Below are positions 1 through 10,560 of a DNA stretch of 64,000 nucleotides, in pieces (position 1 is the stretch's first letter; each line of letters opens with the position of its first letter). The notes beneath the pieces are model-generated. The model was not told the origin of the DNA, searched no databases, and saw only the letters and a program-made list of their open reading frames with translations. This DNA comes from Chrysoporthe austroafricana (taxonomy: Eukaryota; Ascomycota; Sordariomycetes; Diaporthales; Cryphonectriaceae): positions 4,898,001-4,962,000 of the forward strand of contig JYIP02000005.1 in the NCBI GenBank assembly GCA_001051155.2. Direction: 5' to 3'. The position numbers were made by a program, and so were the translations under genes.

Positions 1-200
1 CCACAGTACTAGCAATTATGATACTCGAGGATGATTACATACTACATATAGCCCATAAGCATTTCGGTATCCGTAGCTAGTATCAGGGCGCCGTTGCCGA
101 TCGAGTTTGGGGTGAAGAAACCATGGGCATTTCGCATGTGGATGAGGTTGGTGTCATAGACATATTTTTTGAGAAATGCCACTTTATCTTCTAGCGCTAT

Positions 201-2287
201 TTAAACCTTTAGTCTAGGTTCTCGAACATCCTTCTGCCTACGAATCCGGTACTTGATGGTACGGAGCAATACTTCTGAGAGTCGGAACTTGGCGAAGCGG
301 CGAGTCGGTACCTGAAAGACGGCATCAAGCTCCTCCAGAGAAAGCTCCTTAGTCTCAGGCACAAGGAAGAAGATCAGAATAAGAGCCATAACATTTGTGC
401 CAGCGTAGAACGAAAATGCACCCTGTGCGCCGAAAGCAAGTAGCATGCGGGGAAAAGTTAGCGTCAAGACGGCAGCCCAGAAGAAGTTGGTCGCAACGGC
501 CCAGGACATGCCAATCTCGCGGTGCGACAGTGGGAAACATTCCGCCGAATAGGTAAATGGCACCGGTCCCTCTCCAGGTGAGTATACCGCAGCAAAGAGG
601 AAAATGAAGAAAGCCACCATAGCGAGGTGCGCCCGGCTGTCCTCGGGGATCCAGAAGCAGAATCCGGCAGCTAGTAGCGTCCAAGCCATATGTGGGAAGG
701 TGAAAAGCAACAATGAACGGCGACCGAATTTATCGATGGTCCAGATAGCTGGCCATGCGAACACAAAGTTCACAAGACCATAGCCCCAAGATGCAAGCAG
801 CGACTGGGTGACTGTGGCGTTGGCTTCGGTGAAGACGGTGGCCGAATAGAATGCAATGATATTGACTCAATAGCTGGGTGTCAGCTCACGTGGCTTAAGA
901 ATATGTATCCGGCGGAAGCCTTCATGTACTCACTTCCACACATCTGTTGAGCGATCATGACAATGAAGGAGGCGACCGTGGCGCGTCGGAGACGAGGAAT
1001 GCTGAAGAGATCTCCGAAGCGGCGGACGAATCCTACCAAACCTGCGCCACGCCCAGCCACAATAACGGTTTCCTCATACTCAATCATGATATGCATGAAG
1101 TATAGATCGCGAGCCGCTTGTATAGACGAGTTACGGAGTCGAAACAGACTCTGAAATGCGTCTTTGTAACGTCTTTTCTTGATCAGCCAACGCGGAGACT
1201 AAATAAGAGCGGAAGGTTAGCAAGGGCCCAAAGACACCGTGTCTGAGTGACAGTACGCCCAGCTATGGGGAATAAAGGGGGGCCCAAACATCAGATTGTG
1301 AACGTCACTGACCTCGGGGCAGAACAAGATCCCCAAGAGCAAGGGCACAGCGGGGATAAATGCCGAGCCAAGCTGTAGTCTCCAAGCAATATCGCCGACA
1401 TCCTTGACGGCGAGATTGGCTGTGTTGCCCAAGAAAATGCCAAAGGCGATCCACATCTGCCAAGTCATGACGAGTGCGCCGCGGATGTTGGCTGGGGCAT
1501 TCTCTGCGGAATATACTGGTACAGTAACGTCCTTAACCCCCATACCGACGCCTAGCAGAAAGCGGCACGCAAGCAGCTGGCCCCAATTTTGCGTCAACGC
1601 AGACCCGATGGGTGCAAGCAGACTAAAAATTGCACCCACGAATATGGTGCCACGACGACCAAGGTAATTATTGAGAGGATCTGAGGCCCAACATGCACTA
1701 AAGAATTAATGTGTCAGTATTGACTGCAACTGAGCTTTCCGACTTCTTCAAAGAGACATGTGCGCGAAAGGATATAAAGAATTCCAGTTTACTTACAGAA
1801 GGCTGATGGTGATGAAGGGGAAAGCGTTGATAATCCCGATCAGCCAAGAATTAGTCTCACAAGTGCCAGCGTTGGTACACTCGTCTCCAGTATCGGCAAT
1901 GCCAAAAGCTTCTGGGAACGACAGGTTGGCTCCATTGGAACCGGTCACATCCCATCCTTGAACTGCGGCAGCGATGGAGTTGAGAATAATGGTCAAGTAC
2001 ATCGTCTTAGGATGACGCCACTTATGGTTAATCTCTTCAGAGATCTTCGTCTGCTCCTCCTTTGTAAGCTGGCTCGCGTACCGTACATCCTGGGCGAGAA
2101 GTGCGCCTCGACGTAGAAGCTCGCGGTGCTCTTCGAGTCCATGTGTCGTCGCGAAGTTGTCGACGTCACTTAACAAGTTGGCCCGCGTGACGCTTAGTAA
2201 TGGGTTGATAGAGTCCTGAAAGGTAGAGACCTGTTCGACAGGGATGGACCCACTATCGTGGACGTGGTCCGCGGTGGGCTTATCCAT
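201..2287 (-). CDS. MFS sugar/polyol transporter, 4 exons, intact
   Basis: Plasma-membrane sugar porter of the major facilitator superfamily (Sugar_tr). I read exons 1797-2287, 1313-1697, 934-1198 and 201-865. The introns use GTAAGT/TAG, GTCAGT/TAG and GTGAGT/GAG, all phases agree, and the product is 601 aa, normal for long-N-terminus fungal sugar porters. Visible motifs are ALYL-type TM1 entry with '[12 protein letters not shown]', D170-x6-GRR179 between TM2 and TM3, 'PESPRWL' (291-297) after TM6, 'QQMCGINIIAFYS' at TM7, D425-K-F-GRR430 between TM8 and TM9, and '[11 protein letters not shown]' after TM12. The start is ATG 2287; the frame is open upstream to a TTG at 2305, which I do not take as a start. 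The soluble N-terminus of about 90 residues is rich in charged residues. Codon use and GC are normal and there is no RIP damage. Substrate is not readable; hexose, disaccharide or polyol are all possible. Confidence 0.93.
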
Positions 2288-2955
2288 ATCTGCATTTATA
2301 TTCAACGTGGTGTGCGAGAGAAGCAGGAGTCACACTCGTCTGCAGAGGATGGAGCTACCAGTCCTCTAGGTTGTGGGACAGATTTGATGTGTAATAAAGG
2401 AAAACAAGAAACAAGGCGACGTCATGAGTTGGGGTCAGTGTGGAGTGGATGTTGTTATTATTCAATGATCGACTGTCGCATCACCGCCAAACGAGCCATA
2501 GGAGGAACGATTGTTCCGACCAACAGTTGGAGACGTAAACAAGCAGGGGGTGTTGCCTGATCGAGGATAGAACGCGGTCTAGTAATTGAATCAAGAAGGA
2601 CGTCTTGTGCCTCGTGGATACGGCGGATATGGCCACGCATGAGTGAAAAGGAGGTACATAAGGTACATATCTGGTTCGTCTTAACGCAATAATCGTTGAT
2701 ATCCGACGGAGGAAAGACAGGATTATCTTCGATCCCGCCTTCTGCCTGACGCCCATCAAACAGTAGAACATTGAAGTCCTCAGACCTAAAGCGGCTATGC
2801 AAATAAGCATCTAGTAAAACACTGTTTCAGATATTGGGCTGTTCACCAAGCATCAATATTTTGTAGATAGATAAGCCTGGCGAATCTGGTCAGCGGGAAG
2901 TGGTCATATATTGAGATGGGTTATGTCTCAAAACGCGTAGCTCGGCTCGTCAATA
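2288..2955. other. 5' flank of the transporter; no gene seen
   Basis: About 670 bp of normal-composition DNA holds the promoter and 5' UTR of the minus-strand transporter. Two overlapping minus-strand frames of about 110 codons (2458-2810) have no recognisable family or fungal gene features and are treated as chance. RIP-type composition begins only inside the transposon that follows. Confidence 0.6.
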
Positions 2956-3005
2956 AGTCGCCACACCCCCTCACGGGCCACCCCCCCTGACGGGCCACCC
3001 CCGCC
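2956..3005 (+). repeat. Terminal repeat and subterminal direct repeats of the pogo element
   Basis: The motif ACGGGCCACCCCC occurs twice about 20 bp apart (around 2973 and 2990), inside a strongly C-rich stretch unlike its surroundings. In pogo-like elements such subterminal repeats are candidate transposase binding sites; that role is inferred. Confidence 0.55.
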
Positions 3006-3109
3006 ACCCACACCGCTATTCCATTACCCCTTAAACACTCCTTTGTTTCTCAACCATTTCTTATCGAAAAATCTTCATTCTTTCAAAATACCTCTATTAG
3101 CGACCAAAG

Positions 3110-4016
3110 ATGCCTTATACCGAAGGCGACGTCCAGCGGGCCATTATTGCGGTCAGGGCTGGCATATCTCAGCGAACCGCTTTTTTCCAATACAGTATTT
3201 CAAGGGCTACTCTTCAGCAACGCCTTTTAGGAACCCAGTCCAGAGCAATAACTTACGAAACAAACCAGAGGCTTTCTTCGGTCCAGGAAAGAGAATTAGC
3301 CCTCTGGGCTTTTGGTCAGGCTGCTATAGGCTTTGTTCCGACCTATCAAGAGTTGAAAGCTTTCGCTCAACGAATCTTTACGATTAACGGCAACCTTCAG
3401 CTTTTAGGGAAAAACTGGCTGGCAAGCTTTATACGGCGCAATCCGATTATCAAAACCTTAAGGGCCAGACGGATCTCTTTAGCTCGAATAAATGGAGCTA
3501 TAACAGAGGTAATCTAGCTTTGGTTTCAGCTTTTAAACTAGCCAGAAATAAGCCTAATTAAACTAGTCAACAGATGGAATATGGACGAAGCAGGAATAAT
3601 GGAAGGCCAAGGGGAAAATGGCTTGGTTTTCGGAGGCTCTCAGAGCCGTTTAATACAGAGAAAACAGCCCGGCTTACGTGCTTGGATTTCGTTTTTCGAA
3701 TATATATCGGCTGAAGGTAATTACTTACCCCTTTTAGTAATATATAAAGAGAAAACGGTCTAGCAATAATAGTTTCTTTTCGATATAGAACTTTTCAAAA
3801 CCTGGCAATTTACTGCTACTGAAACGGGCTAGACAAATAACAATATAGCTTTTGAATAGCTAAAAAAGATCTTTATCCCAGCCAGCCAGCCGAAAGACCC
3901 TAAGGAGCTCAAATTGCTAATTCTGGATAGCTACGGCAGCTATATAACTGAAGAGTTTATATAGCTTTGTTTTTAGAATAAAATTCGGCTAATTTACTTA
4001 CTTCCCTATACTTTAT
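3110..4016 (+). pseudogene. pogo/Fot-type transposase, RIP-damaged and truncated
   Basis: DDE transposase. The ATG at 3110 opens a 135-codon frame with a Psq/CENP-B-like N-terminal helix-turn-helix ('TLQQRLLG', 'LSSVQERELALWAF') and a second DNA-binding helix region ending 'ARRISLARIN'. After a TAG the same protein resumes with 'WNMDEAGIMEGQG' (first catalytic Asp, near 3584) and 'LLILDSYGSY' (second Asp, near 3925). Several TAG/TAA codons sit where Trp or Gln is expected, for example in 'TATETG*TNN' and 'AFE*LKK'. The third catalytic residue and C-terminus would lie beyond 4016, where an LTR interrupts the frame. The front is far less mutated than the back. Confidence 0.85.
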
Positions 4017-4459
4017 TATTATAAACCAACATACAAGGCTAGGTTATAAGCTTAAAGCTGCTTGAAAGAACCACTCGCTTATTACTATACTTCCGGGATT
4101 AACCGCAAAACCGACTAAATGCTTATATAAGCAAGGATTAAAGTAAAGATAGCTAGGATAGCTAAGCTATCCAAGCTATCCTGAGAAATAGCTAAGCTAT
4201 CCAAGCTATCCTAACTGAAAAGCCGGATATATAAGGCCAGGATATTTATCAAATAGTTTACTATAGCTTTTCAGTCGTAAATCTAAATACTACTTGAACC
4301 TTACAAATTATTTAAATAATAGCCGCTCTAGGTTTATAAATATTACGATATTCAATTAAACGTATTTCAGTATTCAAAGCTTATATTTAATACTGCTTTT
4401 ATTAGTATAAACCTTTTAACTTTATAATGAATTCTAGGATTGTTATAGCATTTATAATA
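4017..4459 (+). repeat. LTR of chromoviral element F
   Basis: The LTR starts TATTATAAAC and ends TTTATAATA, the RIP forms of the TGTTATGAAC / GTTCATAACA ends seen in the unmutated LTR at 26094. It contains the group's TATA segment (GGATATATAAGG near 4223), TTTTCAGTCGTAAATC and TATAAACC blocks. It is inserted in the pogo transposase; the preceding 5 bp are TTTAT. Confidence 0.8.
4158..4212. repeat. Direct/palindromic repeat in the U3 of LTR F
   Basis: A perfect 25-bp unit occurs at 4158-4182 and 4188-4212. It contains ATAGCTAAGCTATCC, which is itself self-complementary around its centre. It sits just upstream of the TATA segment, where the other LTRs carry different palindromic blocks. Confidence 0.85.
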
Positions 4460-5854
4460 TATTTACGATTCTTATTTAAAAACGGTTTAATATATACCTT
4501 TTGAACAATATTCAAAATATAATAGCGCTTTAAACCTTAACTTCCTCTAATAACCAGGCTTTTTAGGAAGAAGCTTTAGCTATCCTTATTAACGAATAGC
4601 TTTAATAGCAAAATATCGCTCTATATTAGCAGCTTGAAAAAGTTAAAAACGAAATTTTCTGCTTTAATGCCTTTCAGTAAGCTAAAATTTTCAAGCTTAA
4701 TAAGCTTAAGCTTTACAAAAGCATTCGGGAAGACTTCTAAGCCTTTTTGATTTAATTTAAGGCTTATTTCAAGCATTATAATACCCAGTTCAGGACTACT
4801 TACGATAATATCGATTTCGCAAGAAGCTGTCTCGAAAAGACCGCTTTCCAGTAATAAGAACCGACTTTTCACAACTACTTAAATAATAGCGAAGACTTTC
4901 ATTTCGAAAATACCAAGCGTATCTTTTAGCGCTATGCCAATTTCGAATTAGCCTTTACCAAAACCTTTAGAAATCTGAATGAACGATATATTGCAATACG
5001 ATAGCTAAAAGCATTCCGATAAACGAGCTTAGCTACAGACTATACGACCAAGTTCCGATAGATCGTTATTTATTTCGATTACGAAAACGAACCTCTTATA
5101 GATGCTTATTATATAGGACTTAAAGAAAAAGTTAAAGATAAGCTCTATAAGGAAAACTAACCCGAAAAATTCAATAAGTTTATTAATAAAGCAATTCGTA
5201 TCGATAATCGACTTTATAAATGCTAATAATAATAATAAAAGAACTGTAATAATATTCCAAAATATTAACCCAATTCTAGAAAATATAAATTTTAATAAAA
5301 GAACCGAAATAGCATAACCTATTTAAGCATTATATATACTAGATTTATAGAATTAAATATTTTTATATGCAAATAATGCAAAGGGGTTATTTATTATAAT
5401 TGCGGCAAGAAAGGTTATATTGCTCGCAATTATTATTAAAAAAAGAAAAAGCAAGAATAAAAACCCGTTTCAGAAAAATAAATTAGCGTTATTTAGCAAT
5501 AAAAACCCAATTAGCTAAGCAGCAATATTTTATCGAAATAAGTAACAGACTTTAATTATAGCAATATAAGCTAAATAGCTTATTATTAAGATTATTGCTT
5601 ATTGCACTTCTTAGCAAAAAAAAGTTCAAAATAGTTTTTATGCAAACTTAAAAAGCAAAAGCAACTTGTTATAAGAAAAAAAAGCTCTCTTTATAATACG
5701 GCTATAAATAATAGCGATTCAAATTATTTAAGCAACTTGCTAGATATTAAGAAAGCGGACTTAAGAAAGTTCCTTTTAAAATACTATTTTGAAAGAAAAT
5801 AGGAAGCAATAGTAAAAAAAGAATTCAGTATCTCAAATACGGAAATACCGATAC
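4460..5854 (+). pseudogene. gag relic of element F
   Basis: Retrotransposon capsid frame with many TAG/TAA codons. It can be followed by comparison with the other copies: a capsid part with 'KLYKENxPEKFNKFINKAIRIDNRLYK'-type spacing near 5130-5225, then a zinc knuckle near 5395-5450 in which Cys codons read as Tyr ('YYNCGKKGY'). Homology to the other elements stops at about 5854 where another LTR begins, so no pol is attached. Confidence 0.75.
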
Positions 5855-6302
5855 TATTATAACTCGACACTTGGACTAAAAGCATGCAAAATACAAGAAT
5901 AGCTACCGAAGCAACTTAATAACAGCCTTGCCCTAAAGGGAAAACTCACGTTAATTATATAATTACGGGTTAGGGTGAGATAAGATAAGGATTACCAGAT
6001 TATTAAGTAATCTAGTAAGCTAAGCTTACCGGATTACTTGGTAATCCGGCGATCTATAATTAAAGAACTGGGCATAAAAGGGCGGACATTTCCTATATAG
6101 ACTATTATAGTTTTTCAGTCGTAAATCTAAGTACTACTTGGACCTTATAATACTTTCAAGTAATAGCTTCCCAGGCTTATAAACATTGCGATTATTTTGT
6201 TAAACGTATTTCGTTATTCAAGGCTATACTTAGCACCGCTCTTGCTAATATAAACCCTTCAACTTTACAGTTTATTCTAAGATTACTGCAGCGTTTATAA
6301 CT
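5855..6302 (+). repeat. LTR of a second subfamily, no target duplication
   Basis: It begins TATTATAACT, ends GTTTATAACT, and has the shared TTTTCAGTCGTAAATC and TATAAACCC blocks. Its U3 carries the GGATTAC/GTAATCC cassette (5989-6048), unlike the LTR at 4017. The flanks GATAC and ATAAG do not match, even allowing for RIP. Confidence 0.75.
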
Positions 6303-7348
6303 ATAAGAGGGCGAATGTCGGTATAGGATAAATAGAAAGGTATATAAATTAAAGGTAAATATTCGGCTTAAACAATTATATAAATACAGATAAAAAGGAG
6401 ATAAAAAGAGGGTTGATTTCTGTTATATTGGTTGTTATATCGTCGTTTTTTCTTTTTTGTTTCTTACTTATTTTATCTATCGAGAGTGGGCGGAAAGCGA
6501 GATATATATTAAACTTTAGAGATAGAAAGAGCTTATAAGAAACGGTGAACTAAATATTAATATTCGACATAAAATAAGCATTTATCAGCTTATTATAAAT
6601 CAAAGTTGTATTTGTATTATTTGGTTTATCCGTTCGAAAGCGATAGGGAAATAATTATTACAATAAGCTTTGCATTACGCAAGCTTACTATTTACCACTC
6701 GCTACTCTTTCGAATGTTCTAGCAGCTTCTGCTTACGTAATCAACTGATTATATAATTATATCTTATATATAAGTATAGTTTATAATAGTTATAAATATA
6801 GCAATTTTAGCTCTATAGCTCGTATAGTTATTGAAATATTAAGAAATAAAGTTTTAATATTAAAATAAATAATTGAAAAGAAGAAAATTAATAAATTCGA
6901 AAAATATAATAATATATATATATTTATATATTATTATAGAGCTTATTATTTATATCTTTATATTAATTATTTGTATATATATGCTTATATATATTTTATA
7001 TTTGCTAAGCGTTTTGTTAAAAGCTATTTTATATAGCTTATAAAATCAGCTTATCTTTTCGAATTAGCATAATAAAATTCTTAATATTAATTAAATTAAA
7101 ACTTTATAAATAAGCGGCTTAGCTTACTTTATAAAGCTATAAATTAAGCTTTAACTATTCGTTTTTTTCTTAAATTAGCTTATTTATTTAATTAGTAAAT
7201 ATTTATTATATTTAGCAGAAAAATGCAATAATTTGCTATTTCGGAAATTCTTTGCTATTATGCCCGTTTTCCGCAATATTGCTCTGCTATTCTATTTCGA
7301 ATTATTTGCTAGCTTGCTAGTTCAGAAAAAGCCGTTAATAACGTATTT
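6303..7348. other. AT-rich stretch, nothing recognised
   Basis: Very AT-rich and full of stops in all frames. It shows no similarity to the LTR elements that I can see. It is probably old RIP-degraded DNA. The last 5 bp (TATTT, 7344-7348) are the left target duplication of element B. Confidence 0.5.
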
Positions 7349-7790
7349 TATTATAACTTAACTAAAGGACCAGGGCATATAACGGGACAGAAAACCAACC
7401 GACCCCCCTTTCGGCTGCATTTAAGAAAAGCTCTATAATTGCTTACGCAACCTAGGGTTAGGGTTAGATAAGATAAGGATTACTAGATCGCTAAGTAATC
7501 CAATAAGCCAGGATTACCGGCTTACTTAATAATTCAGTAATCCAGAACTGAAAAGCGAATATATAGGGATAAGATATTTGTCAAACAGATTACTATAGCT
7601 TTTCAGTCGTAAATCTAAATATTACTTGGACCTTATATTACCTCCCGGTAATAGCTATATTGGCTTATAAATATTGCGAACATTTATTAAGCAAATTTCT
7701 AATATTCAAGATTATACTTAATACTGTTTTTGCTAGTATAAACCCTTTAACTTTACAATTTATCCTAGGATTGCTATAGCGTTTATAATA
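7349..7790 (+). repeat. Left LTR of element B
   Basis: 442 bp, starting TATTATAACT and ending GTTTATAATA. It carries two TTAGGG units near 7455-7466, the GGATTAC-type cassette, then a TATATAGG box. The matching right LTR is split by element C. Confidence 0.88.
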
Positions 7791-8961
7791 TTTTTACGAT
7801 TCTTATTTAAGAATAGTTCAGTATATACCCTTTTGGGCAATACCGAAAATACGATAGCATTCCAGATTCCGTCTTTTTCTAGCAACCAAGCTCTTTAGGA
7901 AGAAGTCTTAACTATCCTTACTAACGAATAATTCTAGCAGCAGAATATAGCCTTGTACTAGCAGCTTGAAGAAGTTAAGAACGAGGTTTTCTGCTTTAAT
8001 GCCTTCCAATAGGCCAAGGCTTTTAAGCTTGACAAGCCTAGGCCTTATAAAGGCATTCGAAAAGATTTCTAGGCTTTTTTGACTTAATTCAAGGCCTATT
8101 TCAAATACTATAACGCTTAATTCAGGATTACTTATAATAAGATTAATTTCGCGGGAAGCCGTTTCGAAAGAATAGCCTTTCAGTAATAGGAATTAATTTT
8201 CCGTAACTATTTGGATAATAATAAGGATTTCCGTTCTGAAAATATTAAGCGCATTTTCTAGCGTTATGCTAATTTTGAATCGGCCTTTACTAAGATTTTT
8301 GGAAATCCGGATAAGAAACGTATTGCAATACGGTAATTAAAAGCATTTCGATAAATTGGCTTAGCTACGAATTATACGGTTAAATTTAAGCAAATTATCG
8401 CTTATTTCGATTACGAGGACGAACTTTTTATAAATACTTATTATATAAGATTTAAAAAAGAAATCAAAAACGAATTTTATAAGGAAAACCGACCTGAAAA
8501 ATTTAGCGAGTTTATTAATAAAGTAGTCTATATCGATAATCGATTTTATAAGCGGTACTAATAACGATAAAGAAATTATAATAGCGTCCCGAAATATTAA
8601 TTCAATTTAGGAAAGCGCAAGTTTTAGCAGAAAATTCAGAATAATATAGCTTATTCAAATACGATATATGCCGGACTTATAGAATTAAATACCTTTATAT
8701 AAGAATAATGCAAGGGAATTATTTGCTATAATTGCGGCAAGAAAGGCTATATTATATGCAATTGCTATTAGGAAAAAAAGAAACGAGATTGGAAATTAAT
8801 CCCGGAAAGATAAGTTAATATCGTTTAACGATAAGAACTTAATTAGCTAAACAATAATATTCTACCGGAATAAGTAGCGGACTTTAGCTATAATAGTATA
8901 AGCTGGACGGCTTGCTATTAGGATTATTGCTTATTGCATTTTTTAGCGAAAGAAGGTTTAG
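7791..8961 (+). pseudogene. gag of element B
   Basis: Capsid and nucleocapsid relic. The capsid part is recognisable near 8060-8560 ('KQIIAYFDYEDE' and the 'RIDNRFYKR' end), and a CCHC zinc knuckle near 8715-8770 still reads 'CYNCGKKGYI'. It is interrupted at 8961 by element A and continues after 16319. TAG/TAA codons replace Gln and Trp throughout. Confidence 0.8.
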
Positions 8962-9396
8962 TATTATAAACTAATACGCAAGCCCAAGACGCAGCATTAA
9001 AGTTACAACCCCACTCGATAAAGAGGAACATAGGGCTGATTACGGACCCAATTACGTGCTTATATAAGCCAGGGTTAGGGAAAGGGACCGACAGGACCGC
9101 TATCGGTCCTATCGATATAACTATGGACCGATACGTTCGGCATCGATTCTATCGGTCCAAGACTGAAAAGCTGGATATATAAGAACCAGATATCCGCTAG
9201 ATAAATAGCAATAGCTCTTCAGTTATCAATCTAAGTATCAATTGGACCCTACTATTAATAGTTACCAAGATTTGTAAATATTGCGATATTCAGTATTTGT
9301 ATTCTGATATTCAAAGCCTGTACTTAATACCGTTCTTGCTAGCATAAACCCTTTAACTTTATAATATATCTCGGGATTGCTGCAGCATTCATAACA
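8962..9396 (+). repeat. Left LTR of element A
   Basis: 435 bp, from TATTATAAAC to CATTCATAACA. It has AGGGTTAGGG at 9071-9080, a cassette of GGACCGATA/TATCGGTCC inverted units (9084-9158), a TATATAAG box, and ACTGAAAAGCT / AGCTCTTCAGTT flanking it (9162-9172, 9213-9224). Confidence 0.88.
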
Positions 9397-10560
9397 TTTT
9401 GATAACTCTTATTCAAGAACGGTTTAATATATTCCCTTTGAATAATATCAGAATACAATAATATCTTAGATTCTATTTTCTTCTAGCAACTAAGCCCTTT
9501 AGGAAGAAGCCCCGGCTGCTTTTATTAACAAGCAGTTCCAGTAATAGAATATAGCTTTATATTAGTAGTTTGAAAAAATCAAAAACGAAATTATCCGTTT
9601 TAGCATTTTTTAGCAAGCTAAAGCTTTCAAGCTTAATAAGCCCGGACTTTATAAAGGCATTCGAAAAGACTTCTAAGCCTTTTTAACTTAATTCAAGGCC
9701 TATTTCAAGCATTATAATATTTAATTCAGGACTATTTACAATAAGATCGATTTCGCAAGAAGCCGATTTAAAGGAATGGCATTCCAGTAATAGGAACCCA
9801 TATTTCGCGATTACTTAGATAATAATAATATATTCCGCTCTAAGGATACTAAATGCATTTTCCAATACTATTCTAATTTCGAGAAAGCCCTTATTAAGAC
9901 TTTCGGAAACCCGGATAAATAATGTATTGCAATACGGCAATTAGAGGCATTTCGGCAAACAGGATTAATAACGGATTATATAGCCAAATTTCGGCAAATT
10001 ATCGCTTATCTTAATTACGAAAATAAGCCTTTTATAGACGCTTATTATACAGGACTTAAAGAAGAAATTAAGGACAAGCTTTATAAGGAAGACCGATTCG
10101 AGGAATTTAGCGAATTTATTAATAAAGCAGTCCGTATCGATAATCGCCTTTACGAATAACGCTAGCAGCAATAGAAAAATTATAGCTATATCCCGAAATA
10201 TTAACCCAATTCTGGAAAGTATAAGTTCCAATACGGCAACCAGAAAAATATAGCCCATTCGGGTACGATATATGCCGGACTTATAGAATTAAACGCCCTT
10301 ATACGGGAATAGCGCAAGGGAATTACTTATTACAATTGCAGCAAAAAAGGATATATCGCTCGGAATTGCTATTAAAAGAAGAAAAAATGAAATTGGAAGC
10401 TAATCCCGGAAAGACAAATTAATATCGCTTAACGACAGAAACCCAATTAGCTAAGCAATAATATCTTACCGGAATAAATAGCGGACTCTGATTATAGCAA
10501 TATAAGCTAGATAGCCTGTTATTAAAATTATTGCTTATTGCACTTTTCGGAAAAAGAAAG
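9397..10560 (+). pseudogene. gag of element A
   Basis: Capsid domain of the Retrotrans_gag type, readable with stops: 'LYKGIRKDF', 'RDYLDNNN', 'CIAIRQLEAFRQTG', 'YIAKFRQIIAY', 'INKAVRIDNRLYE' (about 9650-10160). It is followed by a zinc knuckle at 10320-10377 with some Cys read as Tyr ('YYNCSKKGYIARNCY'). There are more than ten in-frame TAA/TAG codons. Confidence 0.82.

Larger units (their letters stand above)
2956..4016 (+). mobile_element. pogo/Fot-type DNA transposon, left part
   Basis: The left end is placed after TA (2954-2955), where AGTCGCCACACCCCC begins, as expected for a Tc1/mariner-pogo element that duplicates TA. A C-rich subterminal region follows, then the transposase frame at 3110. 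The element is cut at 4016 by the LTR that starts at 4017. I found no matching right terminal repeat further on, so the 3' half is missing from this window or too mutated to see. Confidence 0.75.

Noticed and set aside
2458..2810. Two overlapping minus-strand frames of 109-114 codons upstream of the transporter
   Set aside because: No motif, no supporting context, and mutual overlap in different frames; most likely promoter DNA.
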